A DNA stretch of 64,000 bases from Clarkia xantiana subsp. parviflora (GCA_036873135.1 JAPTYO010000008.1:39006819-39070818); one strand, 5' to 3'; counted from the first letter of the stretch, positions 1 through 12,451 are shown. Notes: generated from the letters alone by a model not told the origin. Numbers and translations are program-made.

Positions 1-147
1 TTTCTTAGTCCACAAGTAACTCTATAGTGACCGAAATATTTTATTAAAACCGGCCGAAATTTTTGTTACCAAAATTAGGACAATATTCACAAGATAATTG
101 TGAGTATATTTACTATCAATATATCTAGCATATTTTTAGGAATATAG

Positions 148-189
<42 letters not shown>

Positions 190-938
190 TATGTATATAT
201 ATAGATTAGTTACCTAAAGATTGAGAAAATATATATTATTGATGAAATATACGTATATTCCTAAATATATAATATTGACAATAATATATTCTAGAATATC
301 TATATACCAATATGTAATTTGTGTTGGGTCCTCACCCCCAAAAGTCACTTACCTTTCAAAAGGTTTCACACATACTTTCCAAAAGTCACCTACCTTCTAA
401 AGTTTAAACCAACCTATTTCGTCTGTTTTTTATTAAGTTTTGTTATCAAACCGGCTTAGACCGAAATCTTACCGATCTGGCACAATCTATGGAAAAACCT
501 AGGGCCTTTGGATATAGAACCAAATTGGGACAATTATAAACGCCGATAAGCTGAAGAAATCCGTAACTGTTGTAGTTATAAACTATGATTTAATATATGA
601 TATGTGATGCATTAATGATTCAACATATTTAGGGTCGAAATTTTTTTATGTATGCGGTTCAGAATTTGAAAAACACACTCAGAAAAGCTACTCGTTTAAT
701 TACATATATGATGTCCCAACTATCAAAGGGACAATCATGCAAAAACTCCGATTTTTTTCCCATAATGATCACTAAATTCTATACATGTTACTAGATAAAA
801 ATAGATTTATTATATTAAATGTAATTATCATAGTTATACTTTAACAACTTATTTAAATAACAATTTTAGAAATATGCAGGTGCAAAGCACATGCAAAAAT
901 AACTAGTATATATATATATATATATATATGTGGATGCC

Positions 939-987
<49 letters not shown>

Positions 988-1046
988 ATTGATTATATAT
1001 TCATAAATATAGAATCTTGACAATAAATATATATATATATATATAT
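1..1046. other. AT-rich intergenic DNA with TA microsatellites
   Basis: No gene is seen here. The stretch is very AT-rich and holds several (TA)n tracts, at about 150-206, 906-930, 940-982 and 1025-1048. The copper-coloured background of short open frames is meaningless in such sequence; I see no TIR, LTR or coding similarity in it. Confidence 0.6.
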
Positions 1047-1262
1047 ATGTGTACCGAACCGGTTCGGGTTACGCGGAGTAGACCGGAGCGGGTCAAACGC
1101 CGGGTTTTATCAATTGGTCCGACTCATTCGGGTCGGGTTGGACCGGGGCAACTAATATGGGTCAAACCGACCCGGTTTAAGTGTCGAACCGAATCGAATC
1201 CTATTTTAGAACCGAATCGGTCCGGCCGAACCCTAGTACCGAACCGGACCGGTCTGAAATGA
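1047..1262. repeat. CCGAACCGG-rich block, possible hAT subterminal remnant
   Basis: The GC content rises sharply and short words such as CCGAACCGG, CCGGACCGG and GGGTCAAACC recur on both strands. The same kind of word fills the ends of the hAT elements at 5995-6683 and 26471-26957, so this may be the subterminal part of a related element. No clear terminal inverted repeat or target duplication was found, and the open frame across the block (1017-1262) reflects only the lack of stop codons in the repeat. Confidence 0.35.
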
Positions 1263-2244
1263 ACCAGAATTAATCCGAGCTAAATTAATTAATTAAAATA
1301 GGATGGTCAAATTTTTAAATCCAAATATTTTCGAACTTTAAATTAACTACACAGTGCTCACATGTTTAAGTTATTCGCGCTTTAATTAAACCTAATGCCT
1401 AATTTCGATTATGGGGATGGATCTCGGAAATGCATGATTTTGGGACTTAAATATTTAGTGGGTTGATTTGAAATTGTTATTTAATTGATATTATTGCATG
1501 ATTAGAACTGTCGTCTTGACTATGTCAAGCTAGCTGGATTATGCATGTTGTGGGCTGAGCCCTGGTTTTCAATTAATGAGTTGCGCACTAGGATCGACAT
1601 GCTGTGATGGTTGCACTTGCCTAGGATTCATGTCTAGAAGTACGCATGATTGATTTATAACATGAATTGCAAATCAGCCCCAAATGTTTTTAAAGCGGAA
1701 ATCAGTCGCCAAATATGCATGTTTCTATGGTTTGATCACGCATGATGCGTATGCATGAATGTTCAGGATGTATTAGCATGTGATAATTTACTTAGGAAGT
1801 AGAATTATATATGCTAAGTATGAGTTCCTTGGAACATTAGACGCATGACGCGTATGCATGAGGTGTGTTTGGTTTCTTGGATGTGATATGCCATGATAAT
1901 TTACCGGGATAGTAGAATTATATGTGCAAACTATAATTCCTAGAAAATATTTCAAAAGGGCCTTGGGAAAGCCAAGATCTGGTGTTTTTTTTAAAACCTC
2001 ACGTTCCGGTTAAAGCGATTAAACCGTTTTAAAAAGATTGGTCTATTAGAAAGAAGATAGCGGTAGTGTGAACTCTTTCACGACCCCCCTTCCTTCAGGC
2101 TTTACTGTTGGTCGGTTGGGTTAGATGTCTGGGGAATCATTATTTGATATCTCATATCTCATAGATGTCCGATGAATGCAATTTATTTTTCAAAAAGGAT
2201 TTTGTCTTCTCTCTTATGCAAAATTATCAATATGTTAGTATCGA
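1263..2244. repeat. Unassigned region with a diverged ~104-bp tandem duplication
   Basis: Two diverged copies of a block of roughly 104 bp lie at about 1739-1841 and 1842-1950. Each starts near GCATGA(T/C)GCGTATGCATGA and ends near ATAATTTAC then TAGAATTATAT. The stretch lies directly upstream of the Copia-1 gag remnant, where a 5' LTR or leader would be expected. I found no match to the Copia-1 3' LTR here, so its origin is open. Confidence 0.35.
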
Positions 2245-2847
2245 ATGAAAGGACATATGGATTCATCTAGTGCAAATGAACTTTTGAATGAGACGAACTA
2301 CGACTCGTGGTGCAAACGCATCAGTAATCTGCTAGAAGACGAAGGTCTATTAGACCACATTCAGAAAACGATGAGCTTTCCGGATGTAGGCCTAACCAAA
2401 GGCCTAGCATATGCCCACTTCAAGTGGGAGCAGGATGACACAAGGGCTAAGGATGTTTTGCTGTTGCAGATGTCTTCGCACATCGAAACCGTGCATAAGG
2501 ATATTCCTTTCGCAAAGGATACCTGGGATGCCCTCTTCCTGAAATATGGGAGTGGGATAGCAGTTACACTGCACCCACTTATACCGACTTTGGACGAATG
2601 TCTAAAGAGAAACAACACCAATATACTTGAGAAAGCACATAAACTCCTTAGCATGATAAAACCGATCGATGAAGAGAGTCAGATGGTTGAATGAGACAAA
2701 ATTTAAGACATAATTGGGATACTCCCAAATTCCTGGAGAGCGACCAGGACTTTACTGACCCTCAGAAGCTCGGTGTTGGATCTCCCTAGTGTCATGAAGA
2801 TCATCGAGATGGAACAATCTCGATTGGCACCGGTTACGAAAGAGACC
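2245..2847 (+). pseudogene. Copia-1 gag remnant
   Basis: The reading frame 2245-2694 contains a copia gag-like region: a Y-x-S-W-C motif near residue 20 and a helical block with H-x-E-T-V and a W-D-A-L-F motif around residues 85-110. It ends at a stop after about 149 codons, well short of a full gag. The following 150 bp contain no long frame, and the nucleocapsid part is only hinted at by a lysine-rich stretch after 2849. It is a non-functional remnant. Confidence 0.7.
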
Positions 2848-2848
2848 G

Positions 2849-4810
2849 TTGTGGCAAACACAACTTGCTGGCCAGAGGAAGAGAAAAAGGGGCAAGGGAA
2901 AGAAACAACAGGCTGTCAACGGTAAAACGTTGAGTAAACCCGAACTTAGCAAACTCCAGTTAAAATCGGAGGTTGTTTGCAAGGACTCTATTCCTCACCA
3001 AATAGGCGATGGAACCTGGCCTATCAAATCGCATACTGACAAGCTATGCTTCATTGGATATGTTAAGGAAACTTTAGTTTCCTCCACGGTCATGTTAACT
3101 GATTCAAATTCCTCTTGGATTCTTGATTCAGGTAAAACGGACCACATAACCAAGGACAAGAATATGTTTGTGTGTTCAGACGAATGCCGAAAGATTCAAA
3201 AAGGATATATTTAGGCCACAACTTCTCAAGTTGACGTCGAAGGAATAGGGAGCTGCAAATTGCCTATGAGCAATGGCAGAACCTTACTCCTTGAATATGT
3301 CCTTTTTGTTCCTAGAATTTGAAGGAATGTTGTTTCTGTTACTTCTCTTATGAATGATGGTTTTACTTTATTAATTGAGAAATCCCTTGTTCGTATCAAT
3401 AAAGGTAAAACCTTTTATGGTAATGCATTTTCCTCTAGACTCATCGTTATGAATCTGGATGAGTATGGACATTCGAACCGAATGTATTCATTGTTGTCTA
3501 AAGAAGCAGAAAAAGATGCGGCCGGATGGCATGCGAGGTTGGGACATATAGGCTATGACAGGGTTCAAACCCTTGCTCGGAGAAGTCTACTTCCGAGCAC
3601 CACACAAGTAGTGAAAACCACTTGTGAGGATTGTCTAGCCGGAAAGTCAACCCGCAAGTCATTCGGTGAATCACTACGAGCCGAATATCCATTGCATTTA
3701 ATTCATTCTGACGTTTGTAGACCCATGAATATCACCGCAAGGAGTGGTAAAAGTTACTTTGTCAGTTTCATCGACGATTTCACTCGATATGGGTTTACTC
3801 ATCTGATTTCCCATAAATCTGAGGCTATTGATTGCTTTAAAAGCTTTCTAAGACTCGTAGAGAATCAGCAGGAGCGAAAAGTGAAAACCCTTCGCAGTGA
3901 TAGAGGTTGAGAATATCTCTCTGATGAGTTTAACAAATTGTGCGATGAAAAGGGAATTGTACACCAAGTTACGATTCCATACACACCACAACAAAATGGT
4001 GCGGCTGAACGACGTAATCGTACACTCCTGGACATGGTAAGGACCATAATGTCGCGGGAAAATTTGCTGATCTCATATTGGGGTGACGCACTTATGACTG
4101 CAACACAGGTAATCAACCTTGTCCCAATAAATTCAGTAGCCACGACACCATATGAGTTGTGGTTTGGTAGAGGTGTTGATCTTACCAAACTGCGACCTTG
4201 GGGGTGTGCAACATACACACACCAATCTGACAGCCGATATGGCAAGTTAGGACCTAGAGGGTTGAAGAGTATCTTCATAAGGTACTCTGAGAACTCTAAG
4301 GGATACGTGTTTGTCGTAACTCAGGAGAATGGTGGCATGGTCGAACAAGAGTCCAGAGACGTTACATTCCTTGAGGACGCTTTTCCTATGCTTGGAAACA
4401 TCAAAACAAACGAAGTTTTGATTGAACTAGAGGATGACATTCAGGTCCCACTCAATTCGAGTGGGAGAACTGAGGCAGCAACACAAGTTAATGATATGGT
4501 AAATGAAGATGGAGACATTTTCATAGTAAATCCAGTGGGAGGAGTCAATCGGACCACAACAATCACTGTCGCTGCAGATGTGAATCAAGTCGGACCTGAT
4601 CATGCTACCGAACCCATGGATGAAAATGCAATTTTACTGCAACTACCTACTGTAACAAGTACGGCTGGTACGACTAACCCAATTTATGGTCATAATAACC
4701 GTGGAATTAATCTCGGAGGTGGAAATCCGAGACGGAGGGGTCGTCCAAGAAAAGTTGTTGGTGAAAGTTCAAGTAGCGCCTTGTTCCCAGTGGGAGTATT
4801 GCACCAATAA
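2849..4810 (+). pseudogene. Copia-1 protease and integrase remnant
   Basis: Near 3115-3150 the frame reads W-I-L-D-S-G-x-T-D-H, the copia protease active-site context. The frame then breaks near 3212 and 3320. From 3350 a GAG-pre-integrase zinc motif follows (W-H-A-R-L-G-H with C-E-D-C about 30 residues later), then the integrase core with H-S-D-V and S-F-I-D-D-F. A TGA at 3908 interrupts the R-S-D-R-G-G-E motif, and the core continues from 3911 to 4810, including P-Q-Q-N-G-A-A-E-R-R-N. The later part is the pol linker. Stops at 3212, 3908 and 4808 make it inactive. Confidence 0.8.
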
Positions 4811-4971
4811 CGAGCATTATTCCCATTGGGAGTGAAGTTCAATCTCAAGATGGGATAAACGAGCCTAGATGAAGTCTAAGGCAACGAACTTCCCCCAAGA
4901 AGTATCCCATCGAAAGAGGCGAGTTATACACTCTTACTTCAGTTAATGAACCGGTAACGGTTTAACAAGCC

Positions 4972-7207
4972 ATGGAAGAACCTCAAGCGAAAGAATGGAG
5001 GAAAGCAATGGAAGATAAAATCGCCTATTTGAAAGCTAATTCTGTTTGTTCTTTAGTTGATTTGCCTGCTAACCGCAGAGCGATGGGTGCCAAGTGGGTT
5101 CTAAAATTGAAACTCACTGCTGATGGAGTTGTCGAGCGGTACAAAACTCAACTTGCCGCGAAAGGATATAACCAACTCCACGTAGTGGACTTTGACGAGA
5201 CTTAATCACCTACTGTGCGTTACACCACAGTACGGGCCATATTGGCTTTGGTTGCAAGCTTCGATCTGGAGCTGCACCCAATGGATGTTAAGACTGCATT
5301 CCTCCAAGGCAACCTGGAGGAAGAGATCTATATGGAACAGCTGGAGGGTTTCATTACCCCTGGCAACGAACGTAAAGTTTGTAAACTCCAAAGATCTATT
5401 TACGGTCTTAAACAATCATCCTGAAAATGGTACCACAGATTCCATGAGGAAATCATTGGAAACGGATTCGTGAATCTTCACGAGGATCCGTGCGTGTACA
5501 CGAAGACTTCCAAGTCTAAGTACGTCATCCTGACATTATATGTCGATGACATACTGATTGCGCAAATGACGTAAGTTACATGAATGAATCAAAGTCCTGG
5601 CTAGCATCTGTATTTGAGATGAAAGACATGGGAGAAGCCACGTACATCCTAGGCATTAAGATTGCTAGGAATAGGGCTGCTCGTAGACTATGTCTATCTA
5701 AGGAAGCCTATATCAACAAATTGTTGAATAGGTTCCGACTACAGGATGCCAAGCCCGTGGGTACGCCGGTTGCGCTCGGGTGCGCGCTGTCGAAGCGTGA
5801 TGGCCTGAAGAACCTGGTGGAGCGTAAACAGCTGGAGAGTGCAAAATACTTAAGTATGGTTGGCAGCTTAAAGTATGCCATGCAATGCACTCGACCGGAC
5901 ATCTGTTACGCTGTTGGCCTAGTAGCACGATTCCAATCAGATCCTGGCACTCAACACCTAAAGGCTGTGAAACGGATAATTCGATACCTGAAAGTAGGGC
6001 TGACACCAAAAACCGGCCGAACCGAAAAACTGACAAAAAACGTACCGGACCGAAAAAACCGAACCATTAATACACGGTAACACGGTTTGGTGTATGGTCT
6101 ATTTTTTTCTACGTGGATTTTCGGTCTGGTCCGGTCCTTATATTAAAAAAACCACGGAGACCGAACTGACCGAACTTTATTAATGTATATATTAAATTGA
6201 TTATTAATATTTACTAGGATAATAGTTAATTGTCAATTAGTAATGACAATTGAGCGTTAATGCTTGTGCACGCTACCTTGGACTTTTCCTTTGGAGATAA
6301 AGAAGCCCTATGGAGCGAAGGATACGAAGAGTCAGTCTCCTCAATCTTCCACAGGTAATTAAATCAACTCCACCTTCTTTTGCGATTTCCGATTAATAAC
6401 GATTTAGATTCCAATATTCTTCTATTTAATGCTTCATGGAGACGAGGAGTTATGCATCATCTTCCTGACTTCCTCTATTTGAACAGATTTACGAATTTTG
6501 ATTTTCATTAGTAAATTTTTGGATTTTCGGTTTAAAACCTAAAATCCAGACTGAAAATCCGTATTAATTTTGGATGGTTTATTTTTTTAGAAGGTTTTTT
6601 TGGTTGAAAAAACCCGGACCGAAAAAACGGTCTCCGACCGAATAGAATGAAAATCCGGACCGACCGGACCGGTTTCACCCCTACCTGAAAGGTACTGCCG
6701 ACTACGCTCTTTGTTATAAGGGTGGAAAACTCTAATTGTTAGGATATAGTGACGCCGACCATGGTGGCGATCCAGATGATCATAAGTCCACTTCAGGAGG
6801 AGTATTCCTCCTTGCTAATGCCGTCATTTCATGGATGAGCAAGAAGCAAACATGTGTCGCGCTGTCCACTATGGAAACCGAATTCGTGGCTCTTTCTAAG
6901 AACGCACAAGAAGCGGTCTTGCTTAAAAGGCTCCTAACAGCATTGCTTGGCGTCGATGATGGGAGTAAACCTGTGAAAGTATACTCTGACAGTCAAGCAG
7001 CAATTGCAGCAGTTAAGAACCCCAAGTACCACAACAGGACGAAACACATTGACATAAATTTTTTTTTCTAAGAATATGCTTGAGGGAAATGTTATCAATT
7101 TAGAATACTTGTCTACTGAAAGTATGACGGCGGACCCATTGACTAAACCACTACATAAGGACGTCTTCGAAAAGCATGTTAAAATGCTGGGACTGCGTAG
7201 GGTTTAA
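4972..7207 (+). pseudogene. Copia-1 reverse transcriptase and RNase H remnant, split by a hAT element
   Basis: The RT begins with A-K-E-W-R-K-A-M and G-A-K-W-V-L-K-L. In-frame stops lie near 5203 and 5422. The catalytic box Y-V-D-D is intact near 5540, but the frame shifts soon after. The region continues to I-R-Y-L-K at 5994, is cut by the hAT element at 5995-6683, and resumes at 6684 with G-T-A-D-Y-A-L. The RNase H has G-Y-S-D-A-D-H-G-G and S-T-M-E-T-E-F. A T-run near 7060 shifts the frame again, and the C terminus ends at 7207. It resembles Copia-3 pol closely but cannot encode a working protein. Confidence 0.85.
5995..6683. mobile_element. hAT element inserted in Copia-1
   Basis: The element starts TAGGGCTGACACC and ends GGTTTCACCCCTA, giving an imperfect short terminal inverted repeat of hAT type. 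It is flanked by a perfect 8-bp target duplication, CCTGAAAG, at 5987-5994 and 6684-6691. Removing 689 bp plus one duplication restores the copia frame across I-R-Y-L-K-G-T-A-D-Y. The ends are filled with CCGGACCG and AACCGAAAA words. There is no transposase, so it is non-autonomous. An open stretch at 6266-6354 followed by a GT is discussed in the findings. Confidence 0.9.
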
Positions 7208-8311
7208 GTAGACAGTATCGTGGTGACACTTTTTGAAATATAATAGAAATAAATTGCAGTTTGAGTTTATGATTATTACGACATCATAATGTTTAAATAT
7301 TCATCGGAATTTCACGATCTATAAACTAGTCGTAGGAGGGCTAACCTCCACAATAAAATAATGTCGAATGTGAACCAAGCCTCGTTACACAGGCTCGGTC
7401 GTCTTGACGGAGAAGGCATTCTCTATTAAGTCGAGACTGGCAAAGAATCACGGTGGAAAACTTGGTTAAGCAAGAATGATCATTTTGTTTTTGGAGTAGC
7501 ACGACAATGATCAAAGTTTAGCAGATCGCCGTTACGAACCATGTTCGTAATAAAATCACATTCTAGGCCAGATGACGAATCTGCGATAGCATATGACATT
7601 TTCCAATCTTCCTGACTAAACTCAGGTTATCCTATCGACGCGTGCTTCATACTACGCGTGCCATGTTCGACCACGGGGTTATGCTTGGTTGTGCTAGATG
7701 GAATCCACGAGATTCGTATGAGCACAAGTTTCTTCACCTAGAGTGTGTGACTGATCCCGGATGCTATATGAAAGAGCATCCAAAGTATCCTCACAGACTC
7801 ATAACTCATACCTAAAGTCAGGCTCAATGTTCGCTTCCCGACGTGTGAGCGCAGTGCCGAACAAAATGGCCTCGTGACCACGTCTTGGAAATCGGTTGGG
7901 TTTAACTAAGGGTATGAGCGATGGGGATGGTCAAGTACACCTGAAATTTTCCGACTCTTGTATTCACTAGGTGGCCACCAACCTGACATTAGTTGAAAGG
8001 TTGTGAATACTTGTACGGATGCCCTGGAGAAGTATCCCAAAGTGGGAACTGGGCAATTGGAAAATTTGCAGTTGACCTAGGAACACAGCGCGACACTTTA
8101 TTTTTAACAGGTTGATTAGACATGGGGAATCAACGTTCCGCGGGTGCTACAATACTTTTAACAGATGAGTAGCACGATGCCCGTCGTGTCCACCAGTCGC
8201 ACGACAAACCTCGTATGAACTATTCGGAGCAGGGATTGGATCGAAGACCAAATGCGGATGTGTTTGACAACAACATATTAATAGGCACCCTCCCATCCCG
8301 GCGAGTGGGAG
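7208..8311 (+). other. Copia-1 long 3' non-coding region ending in a polypurine tract
   Basis: About 1.1 kb separates the pol stop from the 3' LTR and contains no gene. It ends at GGCGAGTGGGAG (8300-8311), the probable polypurine tract. Blocks such as CGCTACAA with TGAGTAGCACG and GGTGGCCACCAA recur in the same order, reverse-complemented, at 38115-39309 (Copia-3) and in the older copia at 24071-24660 and 27391-27844. The conservation shows that it is a family feature and not a random insertion. Confidence 0.75.
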
Positions 8312-8899
8312 CGGTTAGCATTTGGGGTTATGGGCCGCCGTAATTGTAGCCCATTAATTAAAGGCTAAGTGCCTAAGAAATTAGGACTAAGTCACATTAG
8401 GGATTTTGGGCTAGGCCAAAAATCCCATGTGACATGGGAGGCCCAAAATTGGGCTTCCCTCCTTTACTAGGTCGGCGCCGAATTTGATATGAGGAAGTGG
8501 GATTTTTCCCACCTCCTCTCCTATATATAGGGACCTTGGGGTGACTTCTTAAGTCCTAACTCTCTCTTCCCAAGTGTTGAGATTAAAACCCCCCCTAGGT
8601 CTAGCTAGTTTCGGTCGAACCAACACTAAGGGTGGTGCCTAAATTGCGACGAGCAATTTACTCAAACTAAGATCCATCCTGCGAGAATCGAAGGAGGCTT
8701 TGCTGTGAAGATCAAACCGCGTAGGGCTTCTCTAACTGGAACCTCTACGGGGTACCGGTCGGTGGATTGAGAACTCCCGTAGAAGATCTCGGGCTACATA
8801 AATCGTTAAAGGTATGTGCACTTTCTTCCGCTGCGTAATTAGTTACCATGCACGTATCTAGGGTTTCTTTTTTGTAGGATTAGTCACCATAATCCAACA
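8312..8899 (+). repeat. Copia-1 3' LTR
   Basis: The LTR follows the polypurine tract at 8311 and ends AATCCAACA at 8899. Its limits are set by comparison with the Copia-3 LTR, which starts TGTAAGCATATGG and ends AATCTAACA in its own orientation. The first bases here (CGGTTAGCATTTGG) have lost the canonical TG. A TATA-like CCTATATATAGG lies near 8519-8530. The length is 588 bp against about 602 bp in Copia-3. Confidence 0.8.
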
Positions 8900-11173
8900 C
8901 ACACGACGGGGAATAAAACGACGTTCGAGTTGCTTGGAGCCGGGGGGGGGGGGGGGGGAGGAGGAGGACAGTTCCGACCCGAAGTTTGGTCTGCGAGCTT
9001 GGGAAGAAGAGGGTAAATGGCTTTTCATATTCTGTTGCTGATGAAGTTGGAACGAACACTGTGACGTTTGATTTTTAACCGCCAAGTGTCGCATTAAAAT
9101 TCGTCAGCAATGTTTACAACGACTTTTCGGGCTGTTTTAAGGACCTTGTTGAATCTTAGGCTTTGTCGTTGCATAATGACCCATGTATGTTAAAAATGGT
9201 TATGTTACTTATTCTGCCAAATACATGGCCCAACGGTGTAGTTTCAATTAAAAGAAAATAATTAACAGGAGCTAGTACATCTAGGCTTCAAAATATTTGG
9301 GTTGGGAGAAATTCGAAATAATTTGGGGTAACTTTTAAGGTTTTCAAATTTTAACCTCTGCTCTGCTCCCTTTTCCTGCTCCGATCTTGCCAAGCTATAT
9401 TACCTTCTAACTTACCCTATAGGTAAAATATACTCCGACAATCATCCATTGAAGGTGCATCGTGGTCGACAATCACCTGCTGCGGAAACCTCAGGGTATA
9501 TCGCAACCTTCCTCAAAACCTATCATGTTCTTTTCCCTACTTCGCTAATGGGTATGTATACTTATTTCTTGTCTCTTCTTTACGCCTAAGAAGCATAGGT
9601 TGGAGTAACCACTTCGGAGCAAAACATTGTTCAATGGCACGAACGATGTTATACAGATCTACGCTTAAACACTGTAATTTCGAACATCCTTCTTCGCACT
9701 GTACAACAATCTTCGTCTCTTCAAGGTAATCAACTATTATGCTCTACCTTCTTTTCACCAATTATGTGAATGCCAATAGGTACTTCTGTTCAATTCATAC
9801 ATAGTTACAATATATTTTATTCCCCACGAAGGTATAAGCATTCTGTCGGTTCAATGGTTTTCCAGTTCGTTGGATCACGAAGTCAATGACTGTGTAAGCA
9901 CAGTTATACGGTTTCACCTAGTTAATTCAGTTGACGCAAAGTGGAAGATGATTTTTTATTTTTATTTTTATTTTTTTTCCATGTAATGTTTCATTTTACT
10001 ATTTTTGTATTGTTCCCAAATGTGTAAACAATCGTTCATCAAAGATGGGATAAATATGAAATCTACATTTTCATGTTCAATCTGACAATGTATGTCAACA
10101 TAATAATCACAATTCCTCACTAAATTCTGTCTACTAGACTTTTACTGTGCCAATTCTAAACAACATATGTAAAACGCAGTACTAATGAAGCAAAACATCT
10201 TAGTTAGTCTGTGCTAAAGAGACCGTACGGTAATGATTAATATAATCCTGAAAGGAAGATACAACAACTTGTCTTCAAACAATATTTCCATTTGTTGGAT
10301 TTTAATTGCCTGAGACTAATTGTGGTATGTCGATACAATATTTATCGTGTCAACAAATCGACACTAGTAATGGGTATGTGTAGTGGTAAATTGAACATTC
10401 AACATGCACATAAACTATGTTGAAGACAATATATGACAGTATGTTCACATCTTGAAACTATCATTTTATGTTCGAGTACCAAAGACCAAATCCTAACATT
10501 GAAATCACATACGGTGGTGCTAAACACAACAATTTGAATTCATCTAACACCGAATCGCTAGAATACCTTTGGTATTGGCTGCAGGGTTGCTAAATGTCGA
10601 CAACAAATATCCGTACATGTCTCCCGTAGTTGTATTTCAGGTCGAAGTCTGAACAACTAAACACGACATAATGCAATGAGCTTATGTAACTGCAATGTAA
10701 GGTTTCATTACTAACGCGATGGGTGACTAAAGCTGCGTAATTAACGTTTGCCTAATGGTATTCTAAAGACTTTCATCGGATACCACAACTCAGCTGCTAA
10801 ACACGCATATTCAGTACCACATGTTTGCTGCTCCCTAGGACTACTTTAGCACCGACCAGTTAGATTTGAGAGGGCGGCAGCGCAGCCTCCCAAACATCTG
10901 CAGTCATCCATACATCGGTAGGACATCGGTCGAGAAATTTAACTACGAAGTTAATGTACCTTCCTCTTCCCTATTGATATTTCTCGTAGACAAAGTTTCT
11001 CGACCATTTTTCCTTTCAAGAACGTTTCCGAAGGTGTTCCGATTATCGATTCTCCCACAGGCCATATCCGACGGAAAACAGATGTAACATGCCATTTCCT
11101 TCAGCTTTCCTACCGATTTCGACTCTAGGAGAAACACTTTTTTCTTGTAGTGGAAGGCCACTAAACTACTCAC
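8900..11173. other. Intergenic DNA without recognised genes
   Basis: A run of 17 G lies at 8942-8958, followed by GGA repeats. Apart from that I see no LTR, TIR, RNA gene or coding similarity in these 2.3 kb. The small open frames are isolated, have no familiar motifs and overlap on both strands. The stretch ends at the 8-bp target duplication CTACTCAC (11166-11173) of the hAT element that follows. Confidence 0.5.
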
Positions 11174-11482
11174 TAGGGCTAGCAATTCGTGCACGACATG
11201 AACATGACACGAAAAATTACAGGTTTGGGTAATCATTTTTGTGTCGTGCCAAAATCAAGTCGTTCGGAGTCCTTTCAAAAAATTTGTGTCGTGTTCGTGT
11301 TTGACATTATTGACATGGACCAACACGATAGTTATACGTATATATATAATAATTTATATTAATTTAAATATATCAACATACCATGGCCTCTTTTTTCAAT
11401 GGTATGCAGTTTGGATTACTCTCTATATTGAGTAAATTTAAAATTTTAGTTCAAAATAATTGTTATGTGTAATTTTTTTTTA

Positions 11483-11745
11483 GAGTTAATAGGTCTTTTG
11501 GTACAACATGTTTGTCAAAATTTTGCTTTTGGTGCAATATTTTTTTTTGTTATATTTTTGGTGCTATACGTTTGGACTTAGTGCACTTTTGGTGCAACCG
11601 CTATCTTTCCATCCAAAAGCTCCGTTAGTTTACCATGTGGCTTGCACATGACGAAGAAAAGACAAATTTGCCCTTCAACTTCATCTTCTCCATCTGCACC
11701 TGCAACCTTCCAACTTTCACCTTCATCAATGGCATGATTGTAGAA
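11483..11745. repeat. Left long terminal inverted repeat of the Mutator-like element
   Basis: This arm matches the reverse complement of about 18670-18926 over most of its length, with scattered substitutions and small indels. It ends near CACCTGCAACCTTCCAAC and then TTCATCAATG before the arms diverge. Confidence 0.75.
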
Positions 11746-11889
11746 TTTCTCCTCTTAAATACTATATATCCTTACTATCCTTAATCCAATCGTTGAGTAA
11801 ATCTTGTAAAATTAGTAGTATATTGCATATATATATATATGGAATCTAATAGCTATTCTTATCGAGATCTACTAATTCTACCAAGAGAA

Positions 11890-11996
11890 ATGGAAATCGC
11901 AAGCAGAGATATGGAATCTCTTGTTCTCCTTCACCTGCTCAATGGCCCTTAAGTCCGCAGTGGAGCTTGGCATCGCGGCTGCCCCCGTGGCCAACT
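11890..11996 (+). pseudogene. Captured O-methyltransferase fragment, N-terminal part
   Basis: Starting near the ATG at 11890, one frame reads Q-A-E-I-W-N-L-L-F-S-F and then S-M-A-L-K-S-A-V-E-L-G-I-A. This is the N-terminal dimerisation helix of plant caffeic acid/flavonoid-type O-methyltransferases. The ATG and the QAEIW frame differ by one base, so the copy is already frameshifted. Copia-2 interrupts it at 11996 (target CAACT). The same fragment continues at 18224. No S-adenosylmethionine-binding domain is present. Confidence 0.75.
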
Positions 11997-12449
11997 TGTA
12001 AGAATATATATATATATTAATGTTACATTATATATATATTCTAATTATATGTGGCCAGATAATATTAAGGGACATAAATATATTGAATAATATAATATGT
12101 ATTTTATTATATTATATCAGTATATATCTTTATGGTATGATTTAATCTCGACCGTTCGATTGGCTACTCGATGGACGTACCAGATTAATGCTAATATATT
12201 AAACGGTCCTCTCTCCCTGCCAGTAACGTATGTAGAGATTAAGAGGGTTACTCCATCTAACCGTCTCCGCACAGAAAGAGTGGACAAGGGAGAGAAGTGG
12301 AACCGTTCTTCTGGGAAAGCAAATTGACTGATCAGAGACCAAGAAGATCAATGGAACCGAAGCATATACCAGGTATGTTATTCCGCACTATACTTCAACC
12401 CTCATAGAGCATGATTAAGATCCGGGCAATTACAGATTTCAAATTTACA
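11997..12449 (+). repeat. Copia-2 5' LTR
   Basis: It starts TGTAAGAATATATATA and ends AAATTTACA, 453 bp. It is almost identical to 17761-18223 except for a shorter TA tract and about five substitutions. The open frame of 76 codons at 12097-12327 also occurs in the other LTR and is not a gene. Confidence 0.93.
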
Positions 12450-12451
12450 TG

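Larger units (their letters stand above)
2245..8899 (+). mobile_element. Copia-1: decayed, 5'-truncated Ty1/copia retrotransposon
   Basis: The order gag, protease, integrase, reverse transcriptase, RNase H is the Ty1/copia order. The coding sequence is broken by many stops and frameshifts, and the RT/RNase H part is split by a hAT element at 5995-6683. A 3' LTR of about 588 bp (8312-8899) follows a long non-coding 3' region. No 5' LTR was found upstream of 2245, so the element is 5' truncated or its 5' end is not recognisable. Its pol and 3' region closely resemble Copia-3 (27845-41150, minus). Confidence 0.85.

Noticed and set aside
8858..9094. 78-codon minus-strand ORF with proline and serine runs
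   Set aside because: It is driven by the G17 run and the GGA repeats at the edge of the Copia-1 LTR.
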